Source of the DNA: Clostridium sp. 'deep sea'
GTDB taxonomy: Bacteria; Bacillota; UBA994; PWPR01
Assembly (NCBI RefSeq): GCF_014931565.1
Contig: NZ_CP063353.1
Location: 1,860,001 to 1,924,000 of the forward strand
Direction: 5' to 3'
Length of the DNA stretch: 64,000 nucleotides
The notes beneath the pieces were generated by a model. The model searched no databases. It was not told where the DNA came from and was given only the letters and a program-made list of their open reading frames with translations. Shown here one piece after another: positions 55,946 through 63,638 of this stretch. The position numbers and the translations under genes are program-made. The first letter of the stretch is position 1; every line of letters begins with the position of its first letter.

Positions 55946-57868
55946 TTAGCTAGAATAAGAAATACGACGCTTTTTGACATCATCTTTAATACACAAATCA
56001 TCATTAATTTTAATGACAATAATAACAATAATCTTCAATATTAAGTAATAATCAATCATATACTTATTTTCATCATTAGAATTTGTTCCATGTAAATATT
56101 TATTTCTTATATCATATCCATTAGTAAATTTTGATCTATTAAGATGAAAATCAATATAATCTTGTTCATTTCTCGTAAACAGGCTACTCTCAAATATTAC
56201 AAACTGATAGTCTACAAGTTTATCAATTACTTTTCTTACATCCCTAGAATAGTGCCAGTAATTTAAGGCTCCATTATAATATAGTTCTTTAAGAATATAA
56301 ATTTCTGTTTTGTTTCTAAAATCTAAAAATTTCTCTTCAGATATATAAATTATATTATTATCAAACAACCATTGCATGTCTCTCAATTGAAATTCATCAA
56401 AATCATCTCTAGTCAACTTCTCATAAAAAACTAATTCAAAGAAGTTGTTATATTGCTTATTCCTTGATGGTAAGTAAAATATGTGACTTTGATCAGAAAA
56501 CAAGAGAAATGAGGCTGTTTTGTACCAATCACTAGAAGAATAGACGTATTTGTTCTCATTGAATGACTTAACATCTTTAATCTTAACACTAGATGAAGAT
56601 ATCTGAACTAATTCTTGGTCAATTATGCCATCCTCAACTAATACATTATATTGTTTAAATATCCTATCTATCTCAGGTAAAATTGTTCTACATTTTTCGA
56701 AGTAAGAAGCATCTCTTGAAGGCATCTTAACAATAAAATCTTCTATATGGAATTCTTTTTTAATATATACATGAAAAAACCATTCAATCATGTCTTCTAA
56801 TCTTATATTGTAGATATTTAAAACATTATAGTAACTATATAATTCAGCATTTGACAACATCTCTTTAAAACTAAATGAATGCGTTTTATTATAGATATGT
56901 GTACCTTTAGGTTGTATGATCCTTTCATAAATACCCATTTCACTTGTTTTGGGAGCCAACTCCAGCATCATCTTCTCATTGAAAAAATTAAATACGTATA
57001 TAAAGTTATTCCACAGTGTCTGAAAATCTAAATTATCTGAGATCCACTTTCTACTTACCTTTATATCAGCCATCATTCCATTCATAGAAAGTATAATAAC
57101 TTCTTTCTGATTATCTGGATATGATATTTTTACACTAGTTTCTATCCCACTTCCATTTTTAAAAATTTTTGTTTCCTCGTCTTCAGTTTTTCTTTTAGCA
57201 TGTAATTTAATTTTATCAGTTATAGTTAAACCTTTATCGTTTGGAAATGTAATGATTTTTCTTAATATATTGATATTTACTTGAGGTGACGAAATATAAT
57301 CATTTATTAAACTTAAACTTTCTATATTGCTTAAAGATATCGGCAAATATAACTTATTTTCTCCTAGATATTTTGATAAAATTAATCTTGCATTATCTGA
57401 ATCAGAAATCAACTCACTTTTTACTTCCTCATCGTAATAATCTGTTAACCTTTTTAACTTAAGAATTGAGAGGATTTGTACATTATCTTTGGCTAAAAAT
57501 TGTCTAAACTCCCTTGAATCAATCTTCTTAAATATTTTTAAGTTATTAAAAATCTCAAAAAAATCATCTGTATGATTGTAGTTAATTTCATCATAAAATT
57601 TTAAGTATTCATCATTGTTTTCTGCTATAAACATCCCTATTTTCTTGTGTATTTTTTTCTCATACTGATTAATATCAATACCAGTCTCTTGAGCCAGACA
57701 ATCTTTAAATCTAGTAATACTAATGTATTTCAGTACATTATGAAAATCGAGTAACTCTGTAATTTTCCATTCCTTATCAATTTCATTAGCATTGATTTTT
57801 TCGATTATTTTTTTTAATTCAATACCAACTATCATGTCATGTTCAGAGTAAAACTTTATATTTGACAT
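55946..57868 (-). CDS. 640 aa protein with C-terminal HEPN-like motif
   Basis: GGGGTG precedes ATG 57868. Most of the protein is unrecognised and helical. The C-terminus reads NGYDIRNKYLHGTNSN near residue 585, followed by a helix YYLILKIIVIIVIKIND. The R-N-K-Y-L-H sequence is the R-x4-H motif of HEPN ribonucleases, and the NxxDIRN...HG setting is like DUF4209/abortive-infection type C-termini. So this may be the RNA-cutting effector of the system. It lies 285 bases upstream of the helicase gene on the same strand. Confidence 0.65.
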   Translation of the reverse strand: MSNIKFYSEHDMIVGIELKKIIEKINANEIDKEWKITELLDFHNVLKYISITRFKDCLAQETGIDINQYEKKIHKKIGMFIAENNDEYLKFYDEINYNHTDDFFEIFNNLKIFKKIDSREFRQFLAKDNVQILSILKLKRLTDYYDEEVKSELISDSDNARLILSKYLGENKLYLPISLSNIESLSLINDYISSPQVNINILRKIITFPNDKGLTITDKIKLHAKRKTEDEETKIFKNGSGIETSVKISYPDNQKEVIILSMNGMMADIKVSRKWISDNLDFQTLWNNFIYVFNFFNEKMMLELAPKTSEMGIYERIIQPKGTHIYNKTHSFSFKEMLSNAELYSYYNVLNIYNIRLEDMIEWFFHVYIKKEFHIEDFIVKMPSRDASYFEKCRTILPEIDRIFKQYNVLVEDGIIDQELVQISSSSVKIKDVKSFNENKYVYSSSDWYKTASFLLFSDQSHIFYLPSRNKQYNNFFELVFYEKLTRDDFDEFQLRDMQWLFDNNIIYISEEKFLDFRNKTEIYILKELYYNGALNYWHYSRDVRKVIDKLVDYQFVIFESSLFTRNEQDYIDFHLNRSKFTNGYDIRNKYLHGTNSNDENKYMIDYYLILKIIVIIVIKINDDLCIKDDVKKRRISYSS

Positions 57869-58067
57869 CTTTACACCCCATCATTGTTATAATTAAGCAA
57901 ATAATTAAAAAGTTATTATAGTAATTAATTTTTACCTATTATCTCTAAACAAAGTATTACTTTATTTTTCTATTAATTTATGAAGTACTTAGCAAAAATA
58001 CATACCATTCTGATGTGCAAAACTCTTTGATAAAAAGACTTGTTGTATTTAATTTAGATTAACTTGA

Positions 58068-58259
58068 TTAATGAAACAATGATGATTCATTTTTGAAAAC
58101 ATTTTCAATAGACTTACCCGTACCTAAAATTTTTCTCTCATTAATAAACTTATCTATTACTTCTGTTCTCTTAAGATACAACTTCTCTAGTTTTTGCTGT
58201 TTAAGATTCTGCGCTTCTAATAATTCAAAATAATAAGAATATTTTTTGTCTAATAACAT
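58068..58259 (-). CDS. Small coiled-coil-like protein, tentative
   Basis: 63 aa, with heptad-like leucines (FELLEAQNLKQQKLEKLYLK). AGAGGG lies only 1-2 bases before the ATG, a poor spacing, so the start is uncertain. It is inside the operon, between the 640 aa gene and the split gene. It may be real, but there is no family evidence. Confidence 0.4.
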   Translation of the reverse strand: MLLDKKYSYYFELLEAQNLKQQKLEKLYLKRTEVIDKFINERKILGTGKSIENVFKNESSLFH

Positions 58260-58291
58260 ACCCTCTAGTTACAACTAATACTTTTATGTAC

Positions 58292-59377
58292 TTAATACAA
58301 TGTGATTAATCTCAATTCTTCTTCATTTGCACAATATTCTAAAGCAATTAATACCTTATACATTTTAGTTTCTGTTCCATTTTTTACATCAAACTCAACT
58401 AAGACATTAAATTTTGATACATTATAATCTTCTAGAAATTCTAAATTGAAAATATAGTTATTTCTTATTTTAGTCTTAATTATCATTTCTAATTCTTTTG
58501 AATCTATATTAAGGAGTTCAATTCTTTTTAGAATATCTGTTTTATTTACTTTTAAATAATTTAGTTTTCTATCATCGATATTGATACTTAAGTTATTAAA
58601 ATTTTTAACATCATCATTGATAGCATTAATTGAAAAACAGATATCCTTTAGGTCTTCATCAAATAATCTCTCAATTTTATAAGTTAATAATACCCCATAT
58701 AATGATAGGGGAATACTTCTCACATGAAATCCATTTTCTTCAAAAGGATATGAGTAAATATTTACATTTTCATCAATTGATCTATCATCTTCATGTCCCA
58801 TAATTATTTTATTACCACATTTGATAAAAGAGCCACACAATATATGTGAACAGTACTCCTTTAATAGAGATGTATAAGTAAAAACTACAAGACCAGCAAA
58901 ACCGAGAAAGTTCTTTAATCCTTCAGCTAAACTTTGTATCATATTGTCTGTAACATTATTAATATACACCATAAAAAATTGGCTACTATGTTGATAATCT
59001 ACATGTAATGCTTTATGATCAAGTAAAATCTCCCTAAGTAACTATTGGTTATTAATAATGTCAATATAATCTCCACAAAGAAAACTATTTACTGATTGAT
59101 TATCAAGAACCTTAATAATTTCACTAAAAATAGGGTATGAATACCATGCATTCTCTATTTTACTTGAGTCAAAAACCAACATTACTTCTTTTTTCTTCTT
59201 GTTAGGAATAAGTGCATATTTCAGCTTCTGATACTCAATTTTTTTGGACCTTAATATACTACAAAGAGTTTTATGCATACAATTATTATTTATTAGCATT
59301 TGCTTACTATTAAGCGAAAAATGTTTTTGCATCACTTCCAACATCACATTTCCACGTGCATTTAATGTAAAAATCAT
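58292..59377 (-). pseudogene. One 361-codon gene split by a single in-frame TAG
   Basis: From ATG 59377 (GGAGAG 9 bases upstream) the frame runs to TAG at 59042-59044 (ending DIINNQ). In the same frame, 23 codons later without any stop (LLREILLDHKALHVDYQ), comes MVYINNVTDN and on to a stop at 58292. The internal ATG at 58972 has no ribosome site. So this is best read as one gene with a nonsense mutation, or one that needs readthrough. It would be the first gene of the operon. A central hydrophobic stretch (NFLGFAGLVVFTYTSLL) may be buried or membrane-near. Family unknown. Confidence 0.65.
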
Positions 59378-59395
59378 ACTATCCACTCTCTCCAT

Positions 59396-59757
59396 TTGAA
59401 TTATAATTCATGTAAAGCATAATCATTTATCTAATCACCATATTTTTCTTTTAATGGCTGTTTATAATATATTAACATTAAATTAATAAGTTTTCTATGC
59501 AATTAATCTAATCTATTACATCAATTATAGATATAAAAAAGGTGACAATCCCATAGAGCCACCCCCAATCCCCTCATTCTCAACCATTAGTTACGTAGAT
59601 TTAACTAAAAAACAATACAAAAAGCGGGTTTAGAACACGTCCAATACTATTTTTATTACTTTATTGATTTATATTAATTATAAAAAAATAGAATGATAAG
59701 TCCGGTGTTTAATGGCTAAAACATGTAAAACTCACACAACTTAATGATATTATATGA
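59396..59757. other. Intergenic region with the right copy of the island-flanking repeat
   Basis: No gene seen. At 59612-59632 AAAAAGCGGGTTT resembles the lipoprotein terminator stem at 31318. At 59681-59757 the blocks TGATAAGTCCGGTGTTT and TTAATGATATTATAT match 31365-31424. The defence-like operon's promoter should also be here, upstream of 59377. Confidence 0.5.
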
Positions 59758-59763
59758 ACAAAA

Positions 59764-59840
59764 CACGCGTAAGCGTATATCACGCACAAAGTGCATATCA
59801 CTCGACTATGGAGAAAGATCACGAACTGGTACGGTTCATA
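59764..59840. repeat. Hairpin array D (ATATCAC-type), intron-free site
   Basis: ACGCGTAAGCGT, GCACAAAGTGC, TCGACTATGGAGA and GAACTGGTACGGTTC are separated by ATATCAC, ATATCAC and AGATCAC. It continues CATATAACTAAAAAAC into the terminator, a second empty intron site. About 90% identical to array B. Confidence 0.85.
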
Positions 59841-59875
59841 TAACTAAAAAACTCAACATTTCTGTTGAGGTTTTT
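59841..59875 (-). terminator. Repeated terminator (former tmRNA terminator)
   Basis: CTCAAC and GTTGAG stem with A and T tracts, followed by the tmRNA 3' terminal sequence TATGGTGGAGGC. This is the arrangement expected directly behind a tmRNA gene. Confidence 0.85.
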
Positions 59876-59887
59876 TATGGTGGAGGC
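59876..59887. repeat. 12-bp direct repeat of the tmRNA 3' end (left copy)
   Basis: TATGGTGGAGGC is identical to 60751-60762, which is the 3' end of ssrA plus two bases. The two copies bound an 863-bp segment with the four-helix-bundle gene and two hairpin arrays, as an attachment-site duplication would. Confidence 0.7.
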
Positions 59888-59892
59888 TGCTT

Positions 59893-60255
59893 TCATTTCT
59901 TACTTTCCATATTTCTTTTTGTTGTATTAATTGAAGTTATTAATAGTACTCTTATGGTTGAGCAAAGTTTATCTATTTTGTTGTAATACTCTTTACTTAT
60001 GTAATTAGTCTTAAGTAGCAACTCAAGCCAATATCCTGTCTCGTTTGCCTCCTTTAATGCTATCTGTAACTTCGCTATAAAGTCTGCTTTACTATGTGCG
60101 TATTGGGATTCTCGAATATTTGCTCCAATTGATGTACCACTTCGACCTACTTGCCTTGAAATAATAGATTCTTTTTTGCTTTTAAGTTGCTTTACTAATT
60201 CTATAATTTCTACTGCTAAGTCCATTGATAAGTCTGCTAGTTTGTTATTTTTCAT
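59893..60255 (-). CDS. Four-helix-bundle protein (23S rRNA intervening-sequence/Avd-like family)
   Basis: 120 aa. The family signature is clear: LADLSMDLAVEIIELVKQLK, then SIISRQVGRSGTSIGANIRE, then FIAKLQIALKEANETGYWLELL. GGTGATAAA precedes ATG 60255. The family (TIGR02436 type) is found inside 23S rRNA intervening sequences and as Avd-like accessory proteins of diversity-generating retroelements; members form basic pentamers that bind nucleic acid. No reverse transcriptase is adjacent here. The gene lies in a small segment bounded by copies of the tmRNA 3' end and rich in hairpin arrays, which may be its substrate. Confidence 0.88.
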   Translation of the reverse strand: MKNNKLADLSMDLAVEIIELVKQLKSKKESIISRQVGRSGTSIGANIRESQYAHSKADFIAKLQIALKEANETGYWLELLLKTNYISKEYYNKIDKLCSTIRVLLITSINTTKRNMESKK

Positions 60256-60320
60256 TTTATCACCAGTTTTTATTAAAACATAATAAATTGTTTATTTAAA
60301 GGGTTAATTTATATACAATT

Positions 60321-60485
60321 AATGAAGCGTTACTGCGTAACATTAAGTATTTCTTCGCAATATGAGATGCCTAATGGCAATGAAGTGAAGTTCTCCAGTC
60401 ATGTACGACAATACACTTCATTAGTGTAGCGACTTCACGTGCGTAGCACACTTCACTTGCCGCAGGCAAACTTCATTCACCATAT
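60321..60485. repeat. Hairpin array E (ACTTCAT-type)
   Basis: Short stems such as GTTACTGCGTAAC, TTGCGAAGAA-like, GCCTAATGGC, GTGCGTAGCAC and TTGCCGCAGGCAA are separated by ATGAAGT/ACTTCAT-like heptamers. The loop-stem sequences vary, whereas the spacers are constant. Ends with CTTCATTCACCATATA, shared with array F, so E and F are tandem copies of one module. Confidence 0.8.
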
Positions 60486-60539
60486 AAATAAACTCTTTAA
60501 TCTTATGTATTTTATAAATGTGAAGAACTTTATGATTTT

Positions 60540-60712
60540 ACTAAAATGAAGTGTCACTGCGTGACATGAAGTATTGCGTTGCAATATGAGGTGCCTATCG
60601 GCAATGAAGTAAAGTTTGCACATATGTGCGATAGCACACTTCATGTACGAAGTACACTTCATATCCCTTTAGGGATACTTCACTTGCCACAGGCAAACTT
60701 CATTCACCATAT
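60540..60712. repeat. Hairpin array F (ACTTCAT-type)
   Basis: Clearest array: GTCACTGCGTGAC, ATTGCGTTGCAAT, GCCTATCGGC, GTACGAAGTAC, ATCCCTTTAGGGAT and TGCCACAGGCA, each a perfect or near-perfect stem, separated by ATGAAGT, ATGAGGT, ACTTCAT, ACTTCAT and ACTTCACT. It ends directly before the ssrA terminator. Confidence 0.88.
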
Positions 60713-60716
60713 ATAA

Positions 60717-60750
60717 TAAAACATCCTGCTAAGCAGGATGTTTTATTATA
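60717..60750 (-). terminator. ssrA terminator
   Basis: AAAACATCCTGCT and AGCAGGATGTTTT form a perfect stem flanked by ATAATA/TATTAT, starting right after the tmRNA 3' end. Confidence 0.93.
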
Positions 60751-60762
60751 TATGGTGGAGGC
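60751..60762. repeat. 12-bp direct repeat of the tmRNA 3' end (right copy, in ssrA)
   Basis: TATGGTGGAGGC, partner of 59876-59887. It overlaps the last ten bases of ssrA. Confidence 0.7.
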
Positions 60763-61116
60763 GGGGGGAATCGAACCCACCGTCCGCAAGCAAGTGTTCA
60801 GGAGCTTCTACGTGTGTATTTTCCGATTTTTATTTAACCTTTGGGATCTTCCGGAAACTAAATAACCCGCGGGCGATCCAGTGAATTTCCCTTTATGCAT
60901 ACTGGCGTTTGCTAAAAGGTATCCTGTTTATTATGACACCCGGTACCATCTCTACAGGAAAGAGACGGGCGGATGGCCGCCTAAACTTTTGTTAGGCTGC
61001 GAATGCTAATTTATTGTTTTTAGCGTTTGTGTTTAATTGTTTATGTTTTACGGGTTACATAATTCCCGACACGCTACTCAAGACTACTCCACTCCCGTCG
61101 AAACCAGTGCGCCCCC
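60753..61116 (-). ncRNA. ssrA: tmRNA (transfer-messenger RNA)
   Basis: 364 nt. The 5' end GGGGGCG pairs with CGCCTCC before an encoded ACCA 3' end; the T arm reads GGTTCGATTCC with a GGTGG/CCACC-type stem, and the 5' region has the CTGGTTTCGACGG block of tmRNAs. The tag frame ends AKNNKLAFAA followed by TAA. The pseudoknot region follows (GTCTCTTTCCTGTAGAG). It rescues stalled ribosomes together with SmpB, which is encoded directly upstream. This is the only complete copy in the window; four decayed pieces exist elsewhere. Confidence 0.96.
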
Positions 61117-61135
61117 TTGTTAGAGTGTGTATCTT

Positions 61136-61163
61136 ATCTTAACATATTCTACATTAGAGTCAA
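61136..61163 (-). promoter_or_regulatory. Probable SigA promoter of ssrA
   Basis: On the minus strand: -35 TTGACT (61163-61158), a 16-base spacer, then -10 TAAGAT (61141-61136). Transcription would begin about 10-15 bases before the mature tmRNA 5' end, leaving a short leader for RNase P to remove. Confidence 0.65.
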
Positions 61164-61225
61164 ATGTAACTGTTGGTAGAAATGTTAGTTGAAATTCATT
61201 AACAAAAACTTCATAAGTAAGCTTA

Positions 61226-61690
61226 CTACCTTCTTCGGCCTTCGGCTTGCCTTGCTCTACGCTCGGCATCTCGCTTGGCTATATCGTGGCGTTTATCGTG
61301 TAACTGTTTACCTTGAGCTACTGCTAGCTCTACCTTAACCCAGCCATCTTTAAGATATATTTTTAAGGGGATAAGGGTATGGCCTTTTAGTTTTGTTTCA
61401 TTTTCTAAACGTTTTATTTCACGTTTATTTAAGAGCAATCTTCTTGCCCTTATTGGATCGTGATTAAATTGATTACCCTGCTCGTAAGGGCTTATATGCA
61501 TATTATTAAGAATACACTCGCCATTTCTTACTCGAGCATATGAGTCTTGAAGATTAGCCTTACCATTACGGATTGACTTAACCTCTGTGCCCTGCAAAGC
61601 AATTCCTGCCTCATAGGTATCTAAAATTGTATAATCGTGTCTAGCACGTCTGTTTTGTACTAACACTTTTATTCCTTTTGCACGCGCCAT
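61226..61690 (-). CDS. smpB: SsrA-binding protein SmpB
   Basis: 154 aa from ATG 61690 ([20 protein letters not shown]); upstream GTGAGTG is the ribosome site, making an earlier GTG start less likely. Conserved SmpB blocks: [49 protein letters not shown], and the basic C-terminal tail [17 protein letters not shown]. It binds the tRNA-like part of tmRNA and delivers it to stalled ribosomes. smpB and ssrA are on the same strand, 110 bases apart, with a separate promoter for ssrA. Confidence 0.97.
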   Translation of the reverse strand: MARAKGIKVLVQNRRARHDYTILDTYEAGIALQGTEVKSIRNGKANLQDSYARVRNGECILNNMHISPYEQGNQFNHDPIRARRLLLNKREIKRLENETKLKGHTLIPLKIYLKDGWVKVELAVAQGKQLHDKRHDIAKRDAERRARQAEGRRR

Positions 61691-61835
61691 TTTAATCACT
61701 CACACTTCGTATTTTAAATCTTTAAACAAAACTAAGATGTACAGGTATTATATCATTTTGTAGGTTTTTTGCAAGAAGTAGTGTTATGATGTGGGTAAAT
61801 TTAACAGTACTGTAATGTGGGTTTGCTGTTTAAAA

Positions 61836-61870
61836 TAATAAAGGTAACATGAACACATGTCACCTTTATT
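61836..61870 (-). terminator. Terminator of the general stress protein gene
   Basis: AATAAAGGT.ACATG and ACATGT.ACCTTTATT form a stem with one internal mismatch, about 55 bases past the stop codon, usable in both directions between this gene and smpB. Confidence 0.8.
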
Positions 61871-61923
61871 CGAAGATATGATTTTGTTACTTTACTTAGC
61901 TAGAAGCTAAACTTTATGTTTGT

Positions 61924-62400
61924 TTATTGTTTTTTTGCTCTATGACTAACTACACTTTCAGCGCCACTTTTCATCATCATTCTATTGGCTTCGTCTTGAC
62001 GCCCTTCGTCGGTATGTACAAAAGCTAAGGTTTTGCCTTCTTTTAAGGCTGCCTCATATTTGCGACCTTGATTGCTGGTAACACCCCAGCTACCTAAGCC
62101 ACCTATTAATCCACCAGCAGATGCACCTGTAAGCAATGCTGTTATAGGTCCAGCTGCTAACAAGGGTCCTATACCAGGTACAGCAATGGCACTTGCTCCT
62201 AACGCCAAACCTGCTAAACCGCCAACTATTCCCCCAGTAGCCGCACCAGATGCCATTGATGATCCTTGCTCTAGTCGAGCGCTATGTCCTTCGGGGTTAG
62301 ATATGATGGATATTTCTTGATCATATCCTGCTTCTCTTAAACGGTTAACTGCCATTTCTGCTTCTTCTCTACTATTAAAAGTTCCTACTACGGTTCTCAT
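61924..62400 (-). CDS. General stress protein 17M-like (YflT domain) with glycine-zipper
   Basis: 158 aa. The N-terminus TVVGTFNSREEAEMAVNRLREAGY is the YflT/17M domain. A long glycine/alanine segment (about 55-110, GGIVGGLAGLALGASAIAVPG and GASAGGLIGGLG) forms glycine zippers, and the C-terminus YEAALKEGKTLAFVHTDEG completes the family pattern. It is probably a stress-induced, membrane-associated protein of unknown action. AAAGGAGG precedes ATG 62400. Single gene. Confidence 0.88.
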   Translation of the reverse strand: MRTVVGTFNSREEAEMAVNRLREAGYDQEISIISNPEGHSARLEQGSSMASGAATGGIVGGLAGLALGASAIAVPGIGPLLAAGPITALLTGASAGGLIGGLGSWGVTSNQGRKYEAALKEGKTLAFVHTDEGRQDEANRMMMKSGAESVVSHRAKKQ

Positions 62401-62495
62401 ATTTTAACCTCCTTTTTTGGCTCGTTTTAGTGTACCCCAAAGGTATTGTTAAAATACTAATTGTTATTTTATCTACTACCCCTACCCTCTACTTT

Positions 62496-63428
62496 TTATT
62501 CTTTTACTATTTTATCTTTATCAATTTTATAATATGTTGGGTTTACAAGTTTTTGATACTTGTTACCATGTGAATCTAGTGCTTTAACAAGAAAGTAAAT
62601 TTCAACATCTTTATAGTGTTTTTTCTTTATTTCACTTTGGTAATAATCATATTGTTTGAAGCTTATTTTGTACTCACCAGAAAACTCTTTATTGTAAATA
62701 GCATTACTTGAATAAGAATAACCCATACTATTGATTTTTTTTGATATGTAACCAATATTATTATGTAAATCAATATCACCTATTTTTTGCAATCCCATGT
62801 AAACCTCGGCTGTTATTTCTAAGATATTATTTTTATAATCCTCTTTTTTTGCTGTACCAATTAAAAGTTTAGGAGGTAATAAATTTACTGATATATAAAA
62901 CTCTACAAAAGCATCTTCAGCTGTTTTATGAATACCGTATCTATCTCCTTCTATTAATATATTAGTATTCTTATTGGTATTTATATAACCAAGTTTTTCT
63001 TTTCGCTGTTTATCTCCACTTTTACTAATAATATAAGCCTCATAACTACTACAATTAACTTTAGTATTTATGTAGTAATTAAAAGAACTTAATTTTTGTA
63101 ATTTATACTCTTGTTCTTCACTTTGGCTATTAACTAAAACTAAATATAGTTGTTCATTTTTAGTTATCTCTTTAACAGCTATTTTAAAGTTAAGATTAGC
63201 TGATTTATCATTAATAGTTACTGAGTAAGTAGCTTTATTTATCCACTTGCTAATATCATTTATATTATTATTGTTTTCTTCATTTTCACTATATGTCACT
63301 ATTTGAACATGCTGTTTTAAAGATTGCTCTAAAGTATCTATTCGAATATGTAAAATAAGGTTATTATATAGATTTGTTAACGTGGTGAATAATAAAATAA
63401 CAAGCAGTACATTTGTAAATTTTTTCAT
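62496..63428 (-). CDS. Membrane-anchored protein, unknown
   Basis: 310 aa, with one N-terminal membrane segment (about 5-24) followed by a short coiled coil (RIDTLEQSLKQHV), then a mainly beta-strand outer domain. No catalytic motif or family was recognised. Asn-, Lys- and Tyr-rich composition is like other low-GC surface proteins. AGAGAGGAC lies just before ATG 63428. The gene is divergent from the MATE-like gene at 63639. Confidence 0.55.
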   Translation of the reverse strand: MKKFTNVLLVILLFTTLTNLYNNLILHIRIDTLEQSLKQHVQIVTYSENEENNNNINDISKWINKATYSVTINDKSANLNFKIAVKEITKNEQLYLVLVNSQSEEQEYKLQKLSSFNYYINTKVNCSSYEAYIISKSGDKQRKEKLGYINTNKNTNILIEGDRYGIHKTAEDAFVEFYISVNLLPPKLLIGTAKKEDYKNNILEITAEVYMGLQKIGDIDLHNNIGYISKKINSMGYSYSSNAIYNKEFSGEYKISFKQYDYYQSEIKKKHYKDVEIYFLVKALDSHGNKYQKLVNPTYYKIDKDKIVKE

Positions 63429-63573
63429 ATGTGTCCTCTCTATAATAAGTTATCTAGTACTCCTTTATAATAACATTTTCCATGTATTATATGACAGTTT
63501 TTCTTAATAATTTCTTAGTTGTAAATGCAATTAAGAAATACAATGTTAAATTATTAAGATTAACATAAACATA

Positions 63574-63602
63574 TTGACTATTGTTTTAGCATATGGTCTA
63601 AT
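63574..63602 (+). promoter_or_regulatory. Probable SigA promoter of the MATE-like gene
   Basis: TTGACT, a 17-base spacer, then TCTAAT, about 36 bases upstream of the start codon. Confidence 0.6.
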
Positions 63603-63638
63603 TACCGTGATATTTTGAAAGGTGAAGGGTATAATCTT

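Noticed and set aside
60321-60712. Possible CRISPR array (regular short repeats)
   Set aside because: The constant units are only 7 bases, the intervening units are self-complementary, and no cas gene is near. These are hairpin arrays, not CRISPR.
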